Shown one piece after another: positions 1-8,510 of a DNA stretch of 64,000 nucleotides (positions are counted from its first letter, which is position 1; every line of letters begins with the position of its first letter). The DNA comes from Geminicoccus roseus DSM 18922 (GTDB taxonomy: Bacteria; Pseudomonadota; Alphaproteobacteria; Geminicoccales; Geminicoccaceae). The stretch covers positions 868,001-932,000 of the forward strand of contig NZ_KE386572.1 of the NCBI RefSeq assembly GCF_000427665.1, read 5' to 3'. The notes under the pieces were generated by a model. That model was not told where the DNA came from. It did no database searches and saw nothing but the letters and a program-made list of their open reading frames with translations. The position numbers were made by a program, and so were the translations under genes.

Positions 1-726
1 TCGATTATGGGCTTTGTCCCGCTGGCCCGCGGTTCGGTGAGCCTGTTCGGCGAGCCGGCCGGCCGGGCGCTGAAGGCCAATACGGTGGCCTATGTCCCGC
101 AGAGCGAGGAAGTCGACTGGAATTTCCCGGTGCTGGTCGAGGACGTCGTGATGATGGGCCGCTACGGCCACATGAACTTCCTGCGCATCGCCTCGCGCGA
201 GGACCGCCGCAAGGTCGACGAGGCCCTGGAGCGGGTCGGCATGGCCGGCTTTCGCCATCGGCAGATCGGCGAATTGTCCGGCGGGCAGAAGAAGCGGGTG
301 TTCCTCGCCCGCGCCCTGGCCCAGGAGGGCCGGGTCATCCTGCTGGACGAGCCGTTCACCGGGGTCGACCTGAACACCGAGCAGGCGATCATCGTTCTTC
401 TGCGCGAGCTGGCCGCCGAAGGCCGGGTGATGCTGGTCTCCACCCATAATCTCGGCAGCGTGCCTGAGTTCTGCGACCACGTGGCGATCGTCCGGCACAC
501 TGTTCTGGCCTCGGGCCCGATCGGGCAGGTGTTCACCCGCGCGAACCTGGAACAGGCGTTCGGCGGCCAGCTGCGCCACCTGACCCTGGGCGGTCCGGCG
601 CTGCACGACGACGCCGATCCGCGCAGCGTGACCGTGCTCACCGACGACGAGCGCCCGGTGGTGCTCTACGGCACCGACAGCCGCGACGAGCATGCCTGCC
701 TCGCCAACGAGCGTGCCCAGCCGTGA
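1..726 (+). CDS. Metal (Mn/Fe/Zn-type) ABC transporter ATP-binding protein, 5' truncated by window edge
   Basis: This is the nucleotide-binding subunit of a Mn/Fe/Zn-type importer, energising transport from the cytoplasmic face. The frame is open from base 1, and the residues before the ATG at position 7 read as family sequence, so that ATG is internal and the Walker A loop lies upstream of the window. Visible are the Q-loop ([10 protein letters not shown]), the signature LSGGQKKR, Walker B with [12 protein letters not shown], and the switch histidine in VSTHN. The stop overlaps the next start in a GTGA, and two ABC-3 permeases follow, the sitBCD/yfeBCD arrangement. The metal is inferred from family and gene order only. 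Confidence 0.9.
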   Translation, partial: SIMGFVPLARGSVSLFGEPAGRALKANTVAYVPQSEEVDWNFPVLVEDVVMMGRYGHMNFLRIASREDRRKVDEALERVGMAGFRHRQIGELSGGQKKRVFLARALAQEGRVILLDEPFTGVDLNTEQAIIVLLRELAAEGRVMLVSTHNLGSVPEFCDHVAIVRHTVLASGPIGQVFTRANLEQAFGGQLRHLTLGGPALHDDADPRSVTVLTDDERPVVLYGTDSRDEHACLANERAQP

Positions 727-1580
727 GCGTGCTGCTGGAGCCGTTCGGCTACACCTACATGGTCAACGCCATGTGGGTCAGCGCCCTGGTCGGCGCGGTC
801 TGCGCGTTCCTGTCGGCCTATCTGATGCTCAAGGGCTGGTCCCTGGTCGGCGACGCCCTTTCCCACGCGATCGTCCCTGGGGTGGCCGGCGCCTACATGC
901 TGGGCCTGCCCTACTCGGTCGGCGCCTTCCTGTCCGGTGGCCTCGCCGCCATGGCGATGCTGTTCGTGCGCGAGCGGACCCGGCTGAAGGAGGACGCGGT
1001 GATCGGGCTGACCTTCACCTCCTTTTTCGGCCTTGGCCTGTTCATGGTCTCCCTGTCGCCGACCTCGGTGGACGTGCAGACCATCGTGCTGGGCAATATT
1101 CTGGGCATCGCGCCCTTCGACATCCTGCAACTCGCCCTGATCGGCGGGGTGTCGCTGGCCATCCTTCTCCTGAAATGGCGCGACCTGATGGTGGTGTTCT
1201 TCGACGAGAACCACGCCCGCTCGATCGGCCTGCATCCCGGACGCCTGAAGGTCCTGTTCTTCACCCTGCTCTCGGCCTCGACCGTGGCCGCCCTGCAGAC
1301 CGTGGGGGCGTTCCTGGTGATCGCCATGGTCGTCACCCCGGGCGCCACCGCCTACCTGCTCACCGACCGGTTCGGCCGGCTGATCGCGCTCAGCGTCCTG
1401 ATCGGGGCCGGCAGCAGCTTCGTCGGCGCCTATGCCAGCTATTTCCTGAATGCCGCCACCGGGGGGATCATCATCGTGCTGCAGACCCTGGTCTTCCTGG
1501 CAGCCTTCCTGTTCGCGCCCAAGCACGGCCGGCTGGCCGCGCGCCGCCAAGCCCGGGCCGCCCTGGCGGACCAGCCATGA
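723..1580 (+). CDS. Metal ABC transporter permease, ABC-3 family (first of two)
   Basis: This integral membrane subunit of 285 aa forms half of the translocation pathway of a Mn/Fe/Zn importer. It is almost wholly hydrophobic, with about eight predicted membrane helices. It carries the family's [18 protein letters not shown] stretch near residue 40 and a later [15 protein letters not shown] segment typical of ABC-3 (PF00950). The GTG start overlaps the stop of the ATPase (GTGA), so translation is probably coupled. Its paralog follows with an ATGA overlap; two tandem, non-identical permeases are characteristic of SitCD/YfeCD-type systems. The periplasmic binding protein is not in the window and is presumably upstream. 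Confidence 0.92.
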   Translation: MSVLLEPFGYTYMVNAMWVSALVGAVCAFLSAYLMLKGWSLVGDALSHAIVPGVAGAYMLGLPYSVGAFLSGGLAAMAMLFVRERTRLKEDAVIGLTFTSFFGLGLFMVSLSPTSVDVQTIVLGNILGIAPFDILQLALIGGVSLAILLLKWRDLMVVFFDENHARSIGLHPGRLKVLFFTLLSASTVAALQTVGAFLVIAMVVTPGATAYLLTDRFGRLIALSVLIGAGSSFVGAYASYFLNAATGGIIIVLQTLVFLAAFLFAPKHGRLAARRQARAALADQP

Positions 1581-2443
1581 GCGATCTGGTCGCCTTCTTC
1601 ACTGAGCCGTTCGCCTTCGACTTCATGCGCCAGGCCCTGATCATCGGGGTGATGGTCGGCATCACCAGCGCGGTGCTGTCCTGCTTCCTGGTGCTCAAGG
1701 GCTGGTCCCTGATGGGCGACGCGATCAGCCACGCCGTGCTGCCCGGCATCGTGCTGGCCTATATCGCCGGCCTGCCCCTGGGGGTCGGCGCGTTCGCCGC
1801 CGGGATGGGCTGCGCCGTCGCCACCGGCTATCTGAAGGAGAACAGCCGGCTGAAGGAGGACACGGTGATGGGCATCGTGTTCTCCGGCATGTTCGGCTTC
1901 GGCCTGGTGCTGTTCACCAAGGTCGAGACCGACCTCCACCTGGACCACATCCTGTTCGGCAACATGCTGGGCGTGAACTGGGGCGACATCGCGCTGTCCG
2001 GCGCGATCACAGCATTGACCCTGGCGGTGATCGGCGCCAAGCGCCGCGACCTCTTGCTGTTCAGCTTCGATCCCACCCATGCGCGCGCGATCGGCCTGCC
2101 GGTGCGGCTCCTCCATTACGGCCTGCTGGCCCTGCTCTCCCTCGCCATCGTCGGCGCGCTCAAGGCAGTGGGCATCATCCTGGCGATCGCGATGCTGATC
2201 GCGCCCGGCGCCATCGCCTTTTTGCTGACCGACCGGTTCGACCGGATGCTGCTGCTGAGCATGCTGATCGCGGTGGCGGCCTCGGTCCTGGGCATCCTGG
2301 TCAGCTTCCGCCTGGACAGCGCGCCGGCGCCCACCATCGTCCTGGCGCTCACCGTGATGTTCGCGGTCGCGTTCGTGTTCGCGCCCAAGCGCGGCGTGCT
2401 GGCGCTGCGCCGCCGGGGAGAGGCGCCGGCCGAAGGCGGCTGA
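1577..2443 (+). CDS. Metal ABC transporter permease, ABC-3 family (second of two)
   Basis: This is the second permease half of the importer, 288 aa with about eight hydrophobic helices. It shares KGWSLMGDAISHAVLPG and LIAPGAIAFLLTDRF with the preceding permease, so the two are paralogs expected to pair as a heterodimer. The ATG sits in an ATGA overlap with the upstream stop. It ends the operon; I see no convincing terminator in the 118 bp before the next gene. The metal specificity (Mn, Fe or Zn) cannot be read from the sequence. Confidence 0.92.
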   Translation: MSDLVAFFTEPFAFDFMRQALIIGVMVGITSAVLSCFLVLKGWSLMGDAISHAVLPGIVLAYIAGLPLGVGAFAAGMGCAVATGYLKENSRLKEDTVMGIVFSGMFGFGLVLFTKVETDLHLDHILFGNMLGVNWGDIALSGAITALTLAVIGAKRRDLLLFSFDPTHARAIGLPVRLLHYGLLALLSLAIVGALKAVGIILAIAMLIAPGAIAFLLTDRFDRMLLLSMLIAVAASVLGILVSFRLDSAPAPTIVLALTVMFAVAFVFAPKRGVLALRRRGEAPAEGG

Positions 2444-2561
2444 ACGCGGCCGGTGTGGAACCCTGGGAGGCCCGGCAGGTCTATCCTCCATGCGTGCCGC
2501 GGCCGCCGCGGTGGTGATACGTTGGCTGGAAACGGCCGGTCCTCCCCCATGGAGAAGCGAC

Positions 2562-4208
2562 TTGCTCGACCTCTGGTACAAGAACGCCATCATCTACTGC
2601 GTCGACGTTGATGCCTTCATGGACGGCAATGGCGACGGCGTCGGCGATTTCCAGGGGCTGACCGACCGGCTGGACCATCTGGAGGCCCTGGGCGTCACCT
2701 GCGTGTGGCTGATGCCGTTCTACCCCAGCCCCAACCGCGACAACGGCTACGACATCACCGACTTCTACAGCGTCGACCCGCGCCTGGGCTCGCTTGGCGA
2801 CTTCGTGCAGTTCGCCCGCGCCGCCCGCCATCGCGGCCTGCGGGTGATCATCGACCTGGTGGTCAACCACACCTCGATCGACCACCCCTGGTTCCAGGCG
2901 GCGCGCAGCGACCCGGAATCTCCCTATCGCGATTGGTATGTCTGGTCCGAGGAGAAGCCGGACGACGCCGAGGAAGGCATCATCTTCCCAGGGGTGCAGG
3001 AGACCACCTGGACCTGGGACGAGCAGGCCCAGGCCTATTACTTCCACCGCTTCTACGCCCATCAGGCCGACCTCAACATCGCCAACCCGGCGGTCCGCGA
3101 GGAGATCGAGAAGATCATGGGCTTTTGGCTGGAGCTGGGCGTGTCCGGCTTCAGGATCGACGCCGTGCCGTTCCTGATCGAGTACAAGGGGCTGAAGGTC
3201 CAGCCGGACACCGATCCCCACGAGTATCTGACCGAGATCCGCGACTTCCTGTCCTGGCGCAAGGCCGAGGCGGTGATGCTGGCCGAGGCCAACATCGCGA
3301 TGGACCAGGCCGACGAATATTTCGGCGACGGCGACCGGATGACGATGGTCTTCCACTTCATGCTGAACCAGCGCCTGTTCCTGGCACTCGCCCGCGGCGA
3401 CGGCCGCCCGGTGGTGGACATGCTGCGCGCCACCCCGAAGATCCCCAAGACCGGCCAGTGGGCGCATTTCCTGCGCAACCACGACGAGCTGGACCTGGGC
3501 CGGCTGAGCGAGTCCGAGCGCCAGGAGGTGTTCGCCGCGTTCGGCCCCGAGCCCGGGATGCAGATCTATGGACGGGGGATCCGCCGGCGCCTGGCCCCGA
3601 TGCTGAACGGCGAGTGGCGCCACATCGCCGTGGCGTTCAGCCTGATGTTCGCCCTGCCGGGCACGCCGGTGCTCTGGTTCGGCGACGAGATCGGCATGGG
3701 CGAGGACCTGTCCCTGGAGGAGCGCAACGCGGTCCGCACGCCGATGCAGTGGAACGAGGGCCCGAACGGCGGCTTCTCCCCGGCGGATCCCGCGGACCTG
3801 GTCCGGCCGATGGTCAGCGGGGGCAGGTTCGGCTTCGAGACGCTCAACGTCGCCCGCCAGCGCGACGACCCGCACGCGCTCCTGGAGCAGGTCCGGCGGA
3901 TGATCCGCGAGCGCCGCGCCCATCCGGAGATCGGCTGGGGACCGTGCGAGATCGTGGAGACTGGCGAGCCGGCAGTGATCGGGCTGCGCCAGACCTGGCA
4001 GGGCAACAGCGTGCTCACCCTGCACAACCTGGCTGACCGCCCCGTGGAGATCATGCCCGTCCTGGCGGAGGGAACGCCCACCCGGGTGAAGACCCTGCTC
4101 TGCGACCATGAAGGCCAGATGGTCGAGCGGATCGACCAGCCGGTCCGCCTGCAGCCCTACGGCTATTGCTGGCTGAAGTTGCTGGGCGACGACGCGGCCT
4201 TGCCCTGA
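2562..4208 (+). CDS. GH13 alpha-amylase-family enzyme, trehalose synthase (maltose alpha-glucosyltransferase)-like
   Basis: This is a predicted cytoplasmic alpha-glucan enzyme of 548 aa that probably interconverts maltose and trehalose. The conserved GH13 regions are visible: DLVVNHTS, GFRIDAVPF with the nucleophile at D200, the acid/base E242 in LAEAN, and RNHDELDL with the transition-state stabiliser D308. The NHDEL motif and the length resemble TreS more than a hydrolytic amylase. I chose the TTG start at 2562 because GGAG lies 7 nt upstream and MLDLWYKNAIIY matches the usual N-terminus; an ATG at 2490 would add 24 unlikely residues. No maltokinase domain is fused. Amylase or sucrose-isomerising activity is possible. 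It stands alone, converging with the downstream signalling genes. Confidence 0.85.
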   Translation: MLDLWYKNAIIYCVDVDAFMDGNGDGVGDFQGLTDRLDHLEALGVTCVWLMPFYPSPNRDNGYDITDFYSVDPRLGSLGDFVQFARAARHRGLRVIIDLVVNHTSIDHPWFQAARSDPESPYRDWYVWSEEKPDDAEEGIIFPGVQETTWTWDEQAQAYYFHRFYAHQADLNIANPAVREEIEKIMGFWLELGVSGFRIDAVPFLIEYKGLKVQPDTDPHEYLTEIRDFLSWRKAEAVMLAEANIAMDQADEYFGDGDRMTMVFHFMLNQRLFLALARGDGRPVVDMLRATPKIPKTGQWAHFLRNHDELDLGRLSESERQEVFAAFGPEPGMQIYGRGIRRRLAPMLNGEWRHIAVAFSLMFALPGTPVLWFGDEIGMGEDLSLEERNAVRTPMQWNEGPNGGFSPADPADLVRPMVSGGRFGFETLNVARQRDDPHALLEQVRRMIRERRAHPEIGWGPCEIVETGEPAVIGLRQTWQGNSVLTLHNLADRPVEIMPVLAEGTPTRVKTLLCDHEGQMVERIDQPVRLQPYGYCWLKLLGDDAALP

Positions 4209-4210
4209 GG

Positions 4211-4630
4211 CTAGGGGGCGACCTCGCGCTCGTCCGCGTTCCCGCCCGGGCCCGGGGAAGTGAGTTCGGACAGCAGTGCCGCAAGCCTGATGGTGGAGAT
4301 CGGCTTTTCCAGGCGCGGCACGTGGCGGAGATCCGGCGGGATCCCCTGCTCGTCGTAGCCGGTCGTGAACAGGAACGGCACCCCGCGCTGGATCAGGCTG
4401 CCGGCCAGCGGGAAGCACAATTCTCCGTTCAGGTTGACGTCCAGCACCGCCGCGTCCAGCCGGCCGCAGCTTTCCATGAGCGCCATCGCCTTCGTGAGGC
4501 TGCCGACCGGCCCGACCACCCGTGCGCCATGGCCTTCGAGCGTCGCCGCCAGATCGTCGGCGATGAAGAACTCGTCCTCGACCACCAGGATGATACGGCC
4601 GCGCAGGTCATGTGGCGTTCCGCTCATCAT
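4211..4630 (-). CDS. Single-domain response regulator, FATGUY-type receiver
   Basis: A stand-alone receiver of 139 aa with no output domain. The acidic pocket VVEDEFFIADD is near the N-terminus, the phospho-acceptor aspartate is in AVLDVNLNGE, and the conserved lysine is in RLEKPIS. The stretch PFLFTTGYD matches the FATGUY motif of alphaproteobacterial receivers that often serve as phosphate shuttles. The ATG at 4630 has GAGGA 5 nt upstream and lies inside the 3' end of the HWE kinase, a 23-bp overlap that makes the pair very likely cognate. Its downstream target is not evident; general stress response phosphorelays use such receivers, but no PhyR or EcfG is visible here. Confidence 0.87.
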   Translation of the reverse strand: MMSGTPHDLRGRIILVVEDEFFIADDLAATLEGHGARVVGPVGSLTKAMALMESCGRLDAAVLDVNLNGELCFPLAGSLIQRGVPFLFTTGYDEQGIPPDLRHVPRLEKPISTIRLAALLSELTSPGPGGNADEREVAP

Positions 4631-5303
4631 GGTCGTCCTCTGAGGAATGATGAAGAGGCAAGGCGATCCGGCAGCGCAACCGCCCATCCTCCAGCTCGAG
4701 CTGGGTGGCTGCACCCAGTTGATAAGGCAATGCGCGCTCGATGAGTTCCCTTCCATATCCCGACCGGGGCGGGACGTCCTCCTCCTGCGGCGGGATTTCT
4801 TTTTCCCGCCAATCCAGCACGAGGGTCGGAGCAGCCCCATCCGTCTGCTCGAGCGTCCAGGTCACGAGCAGGCTGCCTTCGGGCGCCGCCAGCGCGCCGT
4901 GCTTGCGCGCGTTGGTGGCCAGCTCGTGGATCGCCAGCGACATGGTCTGCACCGTCAGGAACGGCAGCCCGATCGGCGGGCCTCCCAGCTGCACCCGCCG
5001 CTCCTCGCCCTCGACGCCCACCGCGCTGAGCTCCAGCCGGATCAGGTCGCGCAGGTCGACCGCCGGGGCTTCCGCGCGCGACAGCAGGCCCTGGACCCGG
5101 GAGAGCGCGCCCAGCCGCTCGTCCAGGCGGGCGTGGAACTCGTCTGCGGAGGGGCTGGTCTCCAGGATCCGCCGGGCCATGGAGCGCACCAGGCCCAGCA
5201 GGTTGCGCGTCCGGTGCTGCAGTTCAGCGACCAGCACCGCGTTGCGCTCGCTGCCGGCCCTGACCTGCTCCACCGCCTCGTGCTCGGCCGTGACCTCCAC
5301 CAC
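4608..5303 (-). CDS. HWE-family histidine kinase fragment (C-terminal part of the broken sensor kinase)
   Basis: This 231-aa frame contains the kinase core. The phospho-accepting histidine is in LVAELQHRTRNLL, the N-box is SLAIHELATNARKHG, and LDWREKEIPP carries the W-x-E that names the HWE family. A glycine-rich GYGRELIERALPYQLGA segment follows. The frame is open upstream to about 5400, where ETRCRRPDGATVWLRSN is the end of the truncated PAS domain. The GTG at 5303 is a formal start only. Its 3' end overlaps the FATGUY receiver by 23 bp, indicating that the receiver is the phosphoryl acceptor. Confidence 0.65.
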   Translation of the reverse strand: MVEVTAEHEAVEQVRAGSERNAVLVAELQHRTRNLLGLVRSMARRILETSPSADEFHARLDERLGALSRVQGLLSRAEAPAVDLRDLIRLELSAVGVEGEERRVQLGGPPIGLPFLTVQTMSLAIHELATNARKHGALAAPEGSLLVTWTLEQTDGAAPTLVLDWREKEIPPQEEDVPPRSGYGRELIERALPYQLGAATQLELEDGRLRCRIALPLHHSSEDDHDERNAT

Positions 5304-5337
5304 GATGGCGGTGGCGCCCGCCAGCTTGCCGGAACCG

Positions 5338-6264
5338 TCATAGAGCGGGTTGGCGTTGCTCCGGAGCCAGACGGTCGCGCCGTCGGGCCGGCGGCAGCGC
5401 GTCTCGATCCTGGTCGTCCGGGTGCAACAGGTCCTGCAGGCGCAGCTTCCCCAGGAGCTCGTCGCGCTCCCGGCCGATGATCTCGCAGTAGCGGTCGTTC
5501 ACGTAGGTGAACGTGTCCTGGACGTCGGTACGGGCAATGCCCACCGCCGCCTGGGTGACGATCGAGCGGAACCGCTCCTCGCTGTCGCGCAAGGCTTCCT
5601 CGGCGCGCACGATCGGGGTGATGTCCAAAAAGGTGATCACCGCGCCCGCGATGAAATTGTCGGTGCTGCGGTAGGGCAGGACGCGCGCGATGTAGCGCTG
5701 CCCGGTCTCGGGATCCATCACCTCGCGCTCGACGCTGCGCAGGCTGCGCAGGACGGCATGGATCTCGTCATAGTTCACGCGCGACTTGATGTGCGTGATC
5801 GGCCGGCCGAGATCGCTCTCCACGAAGTGGAAGATTTCCGCGATCGCGGGCGTGTAGTTCATCACCTTGAGCTCGTTGTCGAGGAACACGGTGGCGATCT
5901 GCGTGTTCTCCAGGAGGTTCTTCATGTCGCTGTTGGCGCGGCCGAGTTCCTGGACACGGTGGGCAAGCTCGCCGTTGACCGTGGTCAGCTCCTCGTTGAT
6001 CGACTGCAGCTCCTCCTTGGAGGTCTCCAGCTCCTCGTTGGCCGACTGAAGTTCCTCGTTGAGCGACTGGTACTCCTCGTTGGACGACTTCAGCTCCTCG
6101 TTGGTGCTCTCCAGCTCCTCGATGGTCGCCTGCAGCCGCTCGCGGTTGATCCGCAGCTCCGCTTCCAGCCGCTGGACATGCTCGTCGCGCAGATGAGCGA
6201 ACGCGGTCGCGTCCGGGACGGCATTTCCCTCGACCGCCTCGTCGCCATCCTTGAACAGGACCAC
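5338..6264 (-). CDS. PAS-PAS fragment (middle part of the broken sensor kinase)
   Basis: This 308-aa frame starts at a GTG with no ribosome binding site, although homologous sequence is readable upstream to about 6308. It contains the long glutamate-rich coiled coil typical of CheB/CheR proteins (ELESTNEELKSSNEEYQSLN), a PAS domain with NTQIATVFLDNELKVMNYTP, and the first two thirds of a second PAS domain ending in LLHPDDQDR. After that residue the frame runs into unrelated sequence and stops. It most likely never begins a separate protein, and is better viewed as the out-of-frame middle of the fusion. Confidence 0.5.
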   Translation of the reverse strand: MVLFKDGDEAVEGNAVPDATAFAHLRDEHVQRLEAELRINRERLQATIEELESTNEELKSSNEEYQSLNEELQSANEELETSKEELQSINEELTTVNGELAHRVQELGRANSDMKNLLENTQIATVFLDNELKVMNYTPAIAEIFHFVESDLGRPITHIKSRVNYDEIHAVLRSLRSVEREVMDPETGQRYIARVLPYRSTDNFIAGAVITFLDITPIVRAEEALRDSEERFRSIVTQAAVGIARTDVQDTFTYVNDRYCEIIGRERDELLGKLRLQDLLHPDDQDRDALPPARRRDRLAPEQRQPAL

Positions 6265-6308
6265 GATGTGCCGCGAACGGTCGTTGCGGTCCTGCAGCGG
6301 CTCGATGA

Positions 6309-8138
6309 TCAGGTCGATGCCCGCTGCTCGCCCTCCCGCCTGATGCGCAGCCGCTCGACCCGCACCGTCTCGTTCCGCTCCAGCGCCTTGGTCAGGGCCG
6401 CCCGCAGGTCGAGGCGGAGGTCGCGATGGACCAGGTTGATCAGGTTCAGGCTGGCAACGCCGCTCGACGGGTCGAGGAATCGCCCGGTGCCGCCCGAGAA
6501 ATGCAGGACATCGTACTGCTCGTCGGTGATCACGTAGGCGGGCGCATACCGCTCGGCGATCCGCTGCGCCCGTCTGGCCAGGCCGCCGTCATGCGGGCGA
6601 GGGCGCACGAACGGCATGGGTGCCGCCGGGTGGCGCGAGCTGCCGGTGACCGGGAAGTCCGGCAGGATCCTGGTGGGCGTGTCCAGGCGGCGGAAGATCC
6701 GGTAGCGCCGGTCGATCGGCACGAACAGCTTCTGGTGGCGGCTGACGTTCTCGGAATTGCCCAGGAACAGGTAGCCGCCCGGCTGCAGCGCGAAGTGGAA
6801 CAGCGGGATCACCCGGTTCTGCAGCTCCGGCTCCAGGTAGATCAGCAGGTTGCGGCACGAGACCAGGTTGATCCGCGAGAACGGGGCGTCCTTGATCACG
6901 TTGTGCTGGGAGAAGATGCACATCTCGCGCAGCTCCTTGGCCACGCAATAGGTGTCGCCCTCCCGGACGAACCAGCGCGCCAGCCGCTCCTCGCTCACGT
7001 CGCGCTCGATCTCGCGCGAGAAGCGCCCGACCCGGGCCGAGGTCAGCGCCCGGCCGTCGATGTCGGTGGCGAAGATCTGCACGTGCGGGACCACGTCGAG
7101 CCTGGCCATGCTCTCGCGCAGGAGGATCGCCAGGGAATAGGCCTCCTCGCCGGTGGCGCAGCCCAGCACCCACAGCCGCACCTGGTCGTCGCGGCCCCTG
7201 CCTTCCAGGAGCCTGGGGATGACCTCCTGCTCCAGGAGCGCGAACTCCTTGCTGTCGCGGAAGAACTGGGTGACGCCGATCAGGAGGTCGTTGAACAGAT
7301 GCTGCGGCTCGTCGCGATCGGCCTGCAGCGCCTGGGCGTAGTCGTCCACCGATTCCGACCCGATCACCTGCATCCGGCGCTGCACGCGGCGCAGGAAGGT
7401 GTTCTTCTTGTAGCCGTGAAAGTCGTGCCCGGTCTTGTTGAGCAGGATCGACGCGATCCTGTCCAACGAGGCGGCCAGCTCGGCCTTGTGCTCGGACAGT
7501 TCCTTGTCGAGCGCGAGCCGGTTGAGGTGCTGGCCGAACAGTTCGATTCGACGGGGGATCTGGTCCGGCTCGAGGACGAAGTCGGCAAGGTCCGCCGCGC
7601 CATGGCTGCTCGTCGGCAGATCGAGCCCTGGATCGGCCTGCTCGGCGATGGTCAGCCCGCCGGCCTCGCGGATCGTGGTCACCCCGAGCGCGCCGTCGCC
7701 GCCCACCCCGCCCAGGACCACGCCGACCGCCCGCTCCTGCTGGTCGCCGTCCAGCGAGACGAAGAAGCTGTCGATGGTGCCGCGCTCCCCCGCCGGCTCC
7801 TCGGCGTTGCGGGTGACGAAGCAGCCGTCCTCCAGGGTCACGATCACGTTCGCCAGGGGCAGGTAGACCCGGCCTGGCTCGATCGCCGCGCCGCCTTGGA
7901 TCGGACCGAGGCTCAGCCCCGATTCGTTCACCGAGGCTTCCAGGCGTGCTTCGTCCAGCGCCTCGCGGTGCTGCAGCACGACCACCACGGCCAGCCGGCT
8001 GCTGGACCCGAGCTTGGGCAGGAGTGCCTCGAGCGATTGGATGCTGCCACCCGACGCGCCGATCGCCACCACGAGGTCGGGGCCGGCGGGAACCGTCGCT
8101 TCTGGCCCGGCCTGTTCGGAGTTGATGCTCTGGCTCAA
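6309..8138 (-). CDS. CheB-CheR fragment (N-terminal part of the broken sensor kinase)
   Basis: This 609-aa frame encodes a CheB esterase domain followed by a CheR methyltransferase. The CheB catalytic triad appears intact: S29 in IGASGGS, H57 in VLQHRE, and D148 in VGGDG. The CheR part has the helical N-terminal domain with HGYKKNTFLRRVQRRM, the SAM-binding GCATGEEAYSLAI, FATDID, and the late SRINLVSCRNLLIYL motif. No receiver domain precedes CheB. The frame ends just after IRREGEQ, where the homologous protein would continue into IDLIIEPL in the neighbouring frame. No chemoreceptor, CheA or CheW gene is in the window, so the substrate is unknown. Confidence 0.75.
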   Translation of the reverse strand: MSQSINSEQAGPEATVPAGPDLVVAIGASGGSIQSLEALLPKLGSSSRLAVVVVLQHREALDEARLEASVNESGLSLGPIQGGAAIEPGRVYLPLANVIVTLEDGCFVTRNAEEPAGERGTIDSFFVSLDGDQQERAVGVVLGGVGGDGALGVTTIREAGGLTIAEQADPGLDLPTSSHGAADLADFVLEPDQIPRRIELFGQHLNRLALDKELSEHKAELAASLDRIASILLNKTGHDFHGYKKNTFLRRVQRRMQVIGSESVDDYAQALQADRDEPQHLFNDLLIGVTQFFRDSKEFALLEQEVIPRLLEGRGRDDQVRLWVLGCATGEEAYSLAILLRESMARLDVVPHVQIFATDIDGRALTSARVGRFSREIERDVSEERLARWFVREGDTYCVAKELREMCIFSQHNVIKDAPFSRINLVSCRNLLIYLEPELQNRVIPLFHFALQPGGYLFLGNSENVSRHQKLFVPIDRRYRIFRRLDTPTRILPDFPVTGSSRHPAAPMPFVRPRPHDGGLARRAQRIAERYAPAYVITDEQYDVLHFSGGTGRFLDPSSGVASLNLINLVHRDLRLDLRAALTKALERNETVRVERLRIRREGEQRAST

Positions 8139-8254
8139 ATGGCTGCTCCGGAACGCGTCCTGGTCAAGGCCCTCCAGGAATGCCGGTCACAGGGACGGAA
8201 CATGAGCTTCTGGCATACGGGTGACGTCGGCGGGCAGTCAGGATATGGTGCAGC

Positions 8255-8500
8255 ATGAACGAGCTTTCCATCGAAGAACGCCATCTCGAGGAAGCGGACG
8301 CCCATATCCGCAGGGCCGTGCAGTCCATTGCCGAACAGGAGCAGATCTTCTTGGCGGTTGCGGAAAACAGCCGTGACCGGACTGAGGCGCATCGTCTGCT
8401 CGCCGTCATGCGGCAGACGCTGGAGCAGTTCCATGCGCACCAGCGCCTGATCGCCGAGCGCATCCATGCCTTGACCAGGGACCATCGGGCGCCTCCGTGA
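8255..8500 (+). CDS. Small hypothetical protein, 81 aa
   Basis: I do not recognise this protein. It is soluble, highly charged and predicted to be almost entirely helical (for example EERHLEEADAHIRRAVQSI), with no cysteines, membrane segment or known motif. It has the look of a small helical adaptor or anti-sigma/antikinase type of protein, but that is only an impression. It lies divergent from the broken CheB-CheR-HWE kinase (117 bp apart) and converges with a CheB-only gene, so a role in the same signalling block is plausible. The start has only a weak AGGA about 12 nt upstream. Confidence 0.6.
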   Translation: MNELSIEERHLEEADAHIRRAVQSIAEQEQIFLAVAENSRDRTEAHRLLAVMRQTLEQFHAHQRLIAERIHALTRDHRAPP

Positions 8501-8510
8501 GTTGTTTCGG

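Larger units (their letters stand above)
4608..8138 (-). pseudogene. CheB-CheR-PAS-PAS-HWE histidine kinase, reading frame broken twice
   Basis: Read end to end on the minus strand, this is one roughly 1,160-aa fusion: CheB methylesterase, CheR methyltransferase, coiled coil, two PAS domains and an HWE histidine kinase. The order is that of known CheB/CheR-PAS sensor kinases. The frame changes near 6309 (one base missing in a G run, after which IDLIIEPL continues in the next frame) and again near 5400 (loss of about 50 nt inside the second PAS). The three pieces are otherwise well conserved and are listed separately below. Either this is a recently inactivated gene, or the assembly carries errors, or the parts are made separately. 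The start is TTG at 8138 with GGAG 7 nt upstream. Confidence 0.75.

Noticed and set aside
7-9. ATG at position 7 as start of the first ATPase
   Set aside because: The frame is open to base 1 and a start here would remove Walker A; the gene begins outside the window.
666-2593. Long open frames on the strand opposite the metal transporter permeases
   Set aside because: They encode repetitive Gln/His/Arg/Asp-rich sequence without family motifs, as expected from the complement of very GC-rich genes; the plus-strand frames are clear ABC-3 permeases.
5860-6180. Repeated glutamate-rich sequence in the broken kinase considered as a DNA repeat
   Set aside because: The periodicity reflects the heptads of a coiled coil that is standard in CheB/CheR proteins, not a DNA repeat element.
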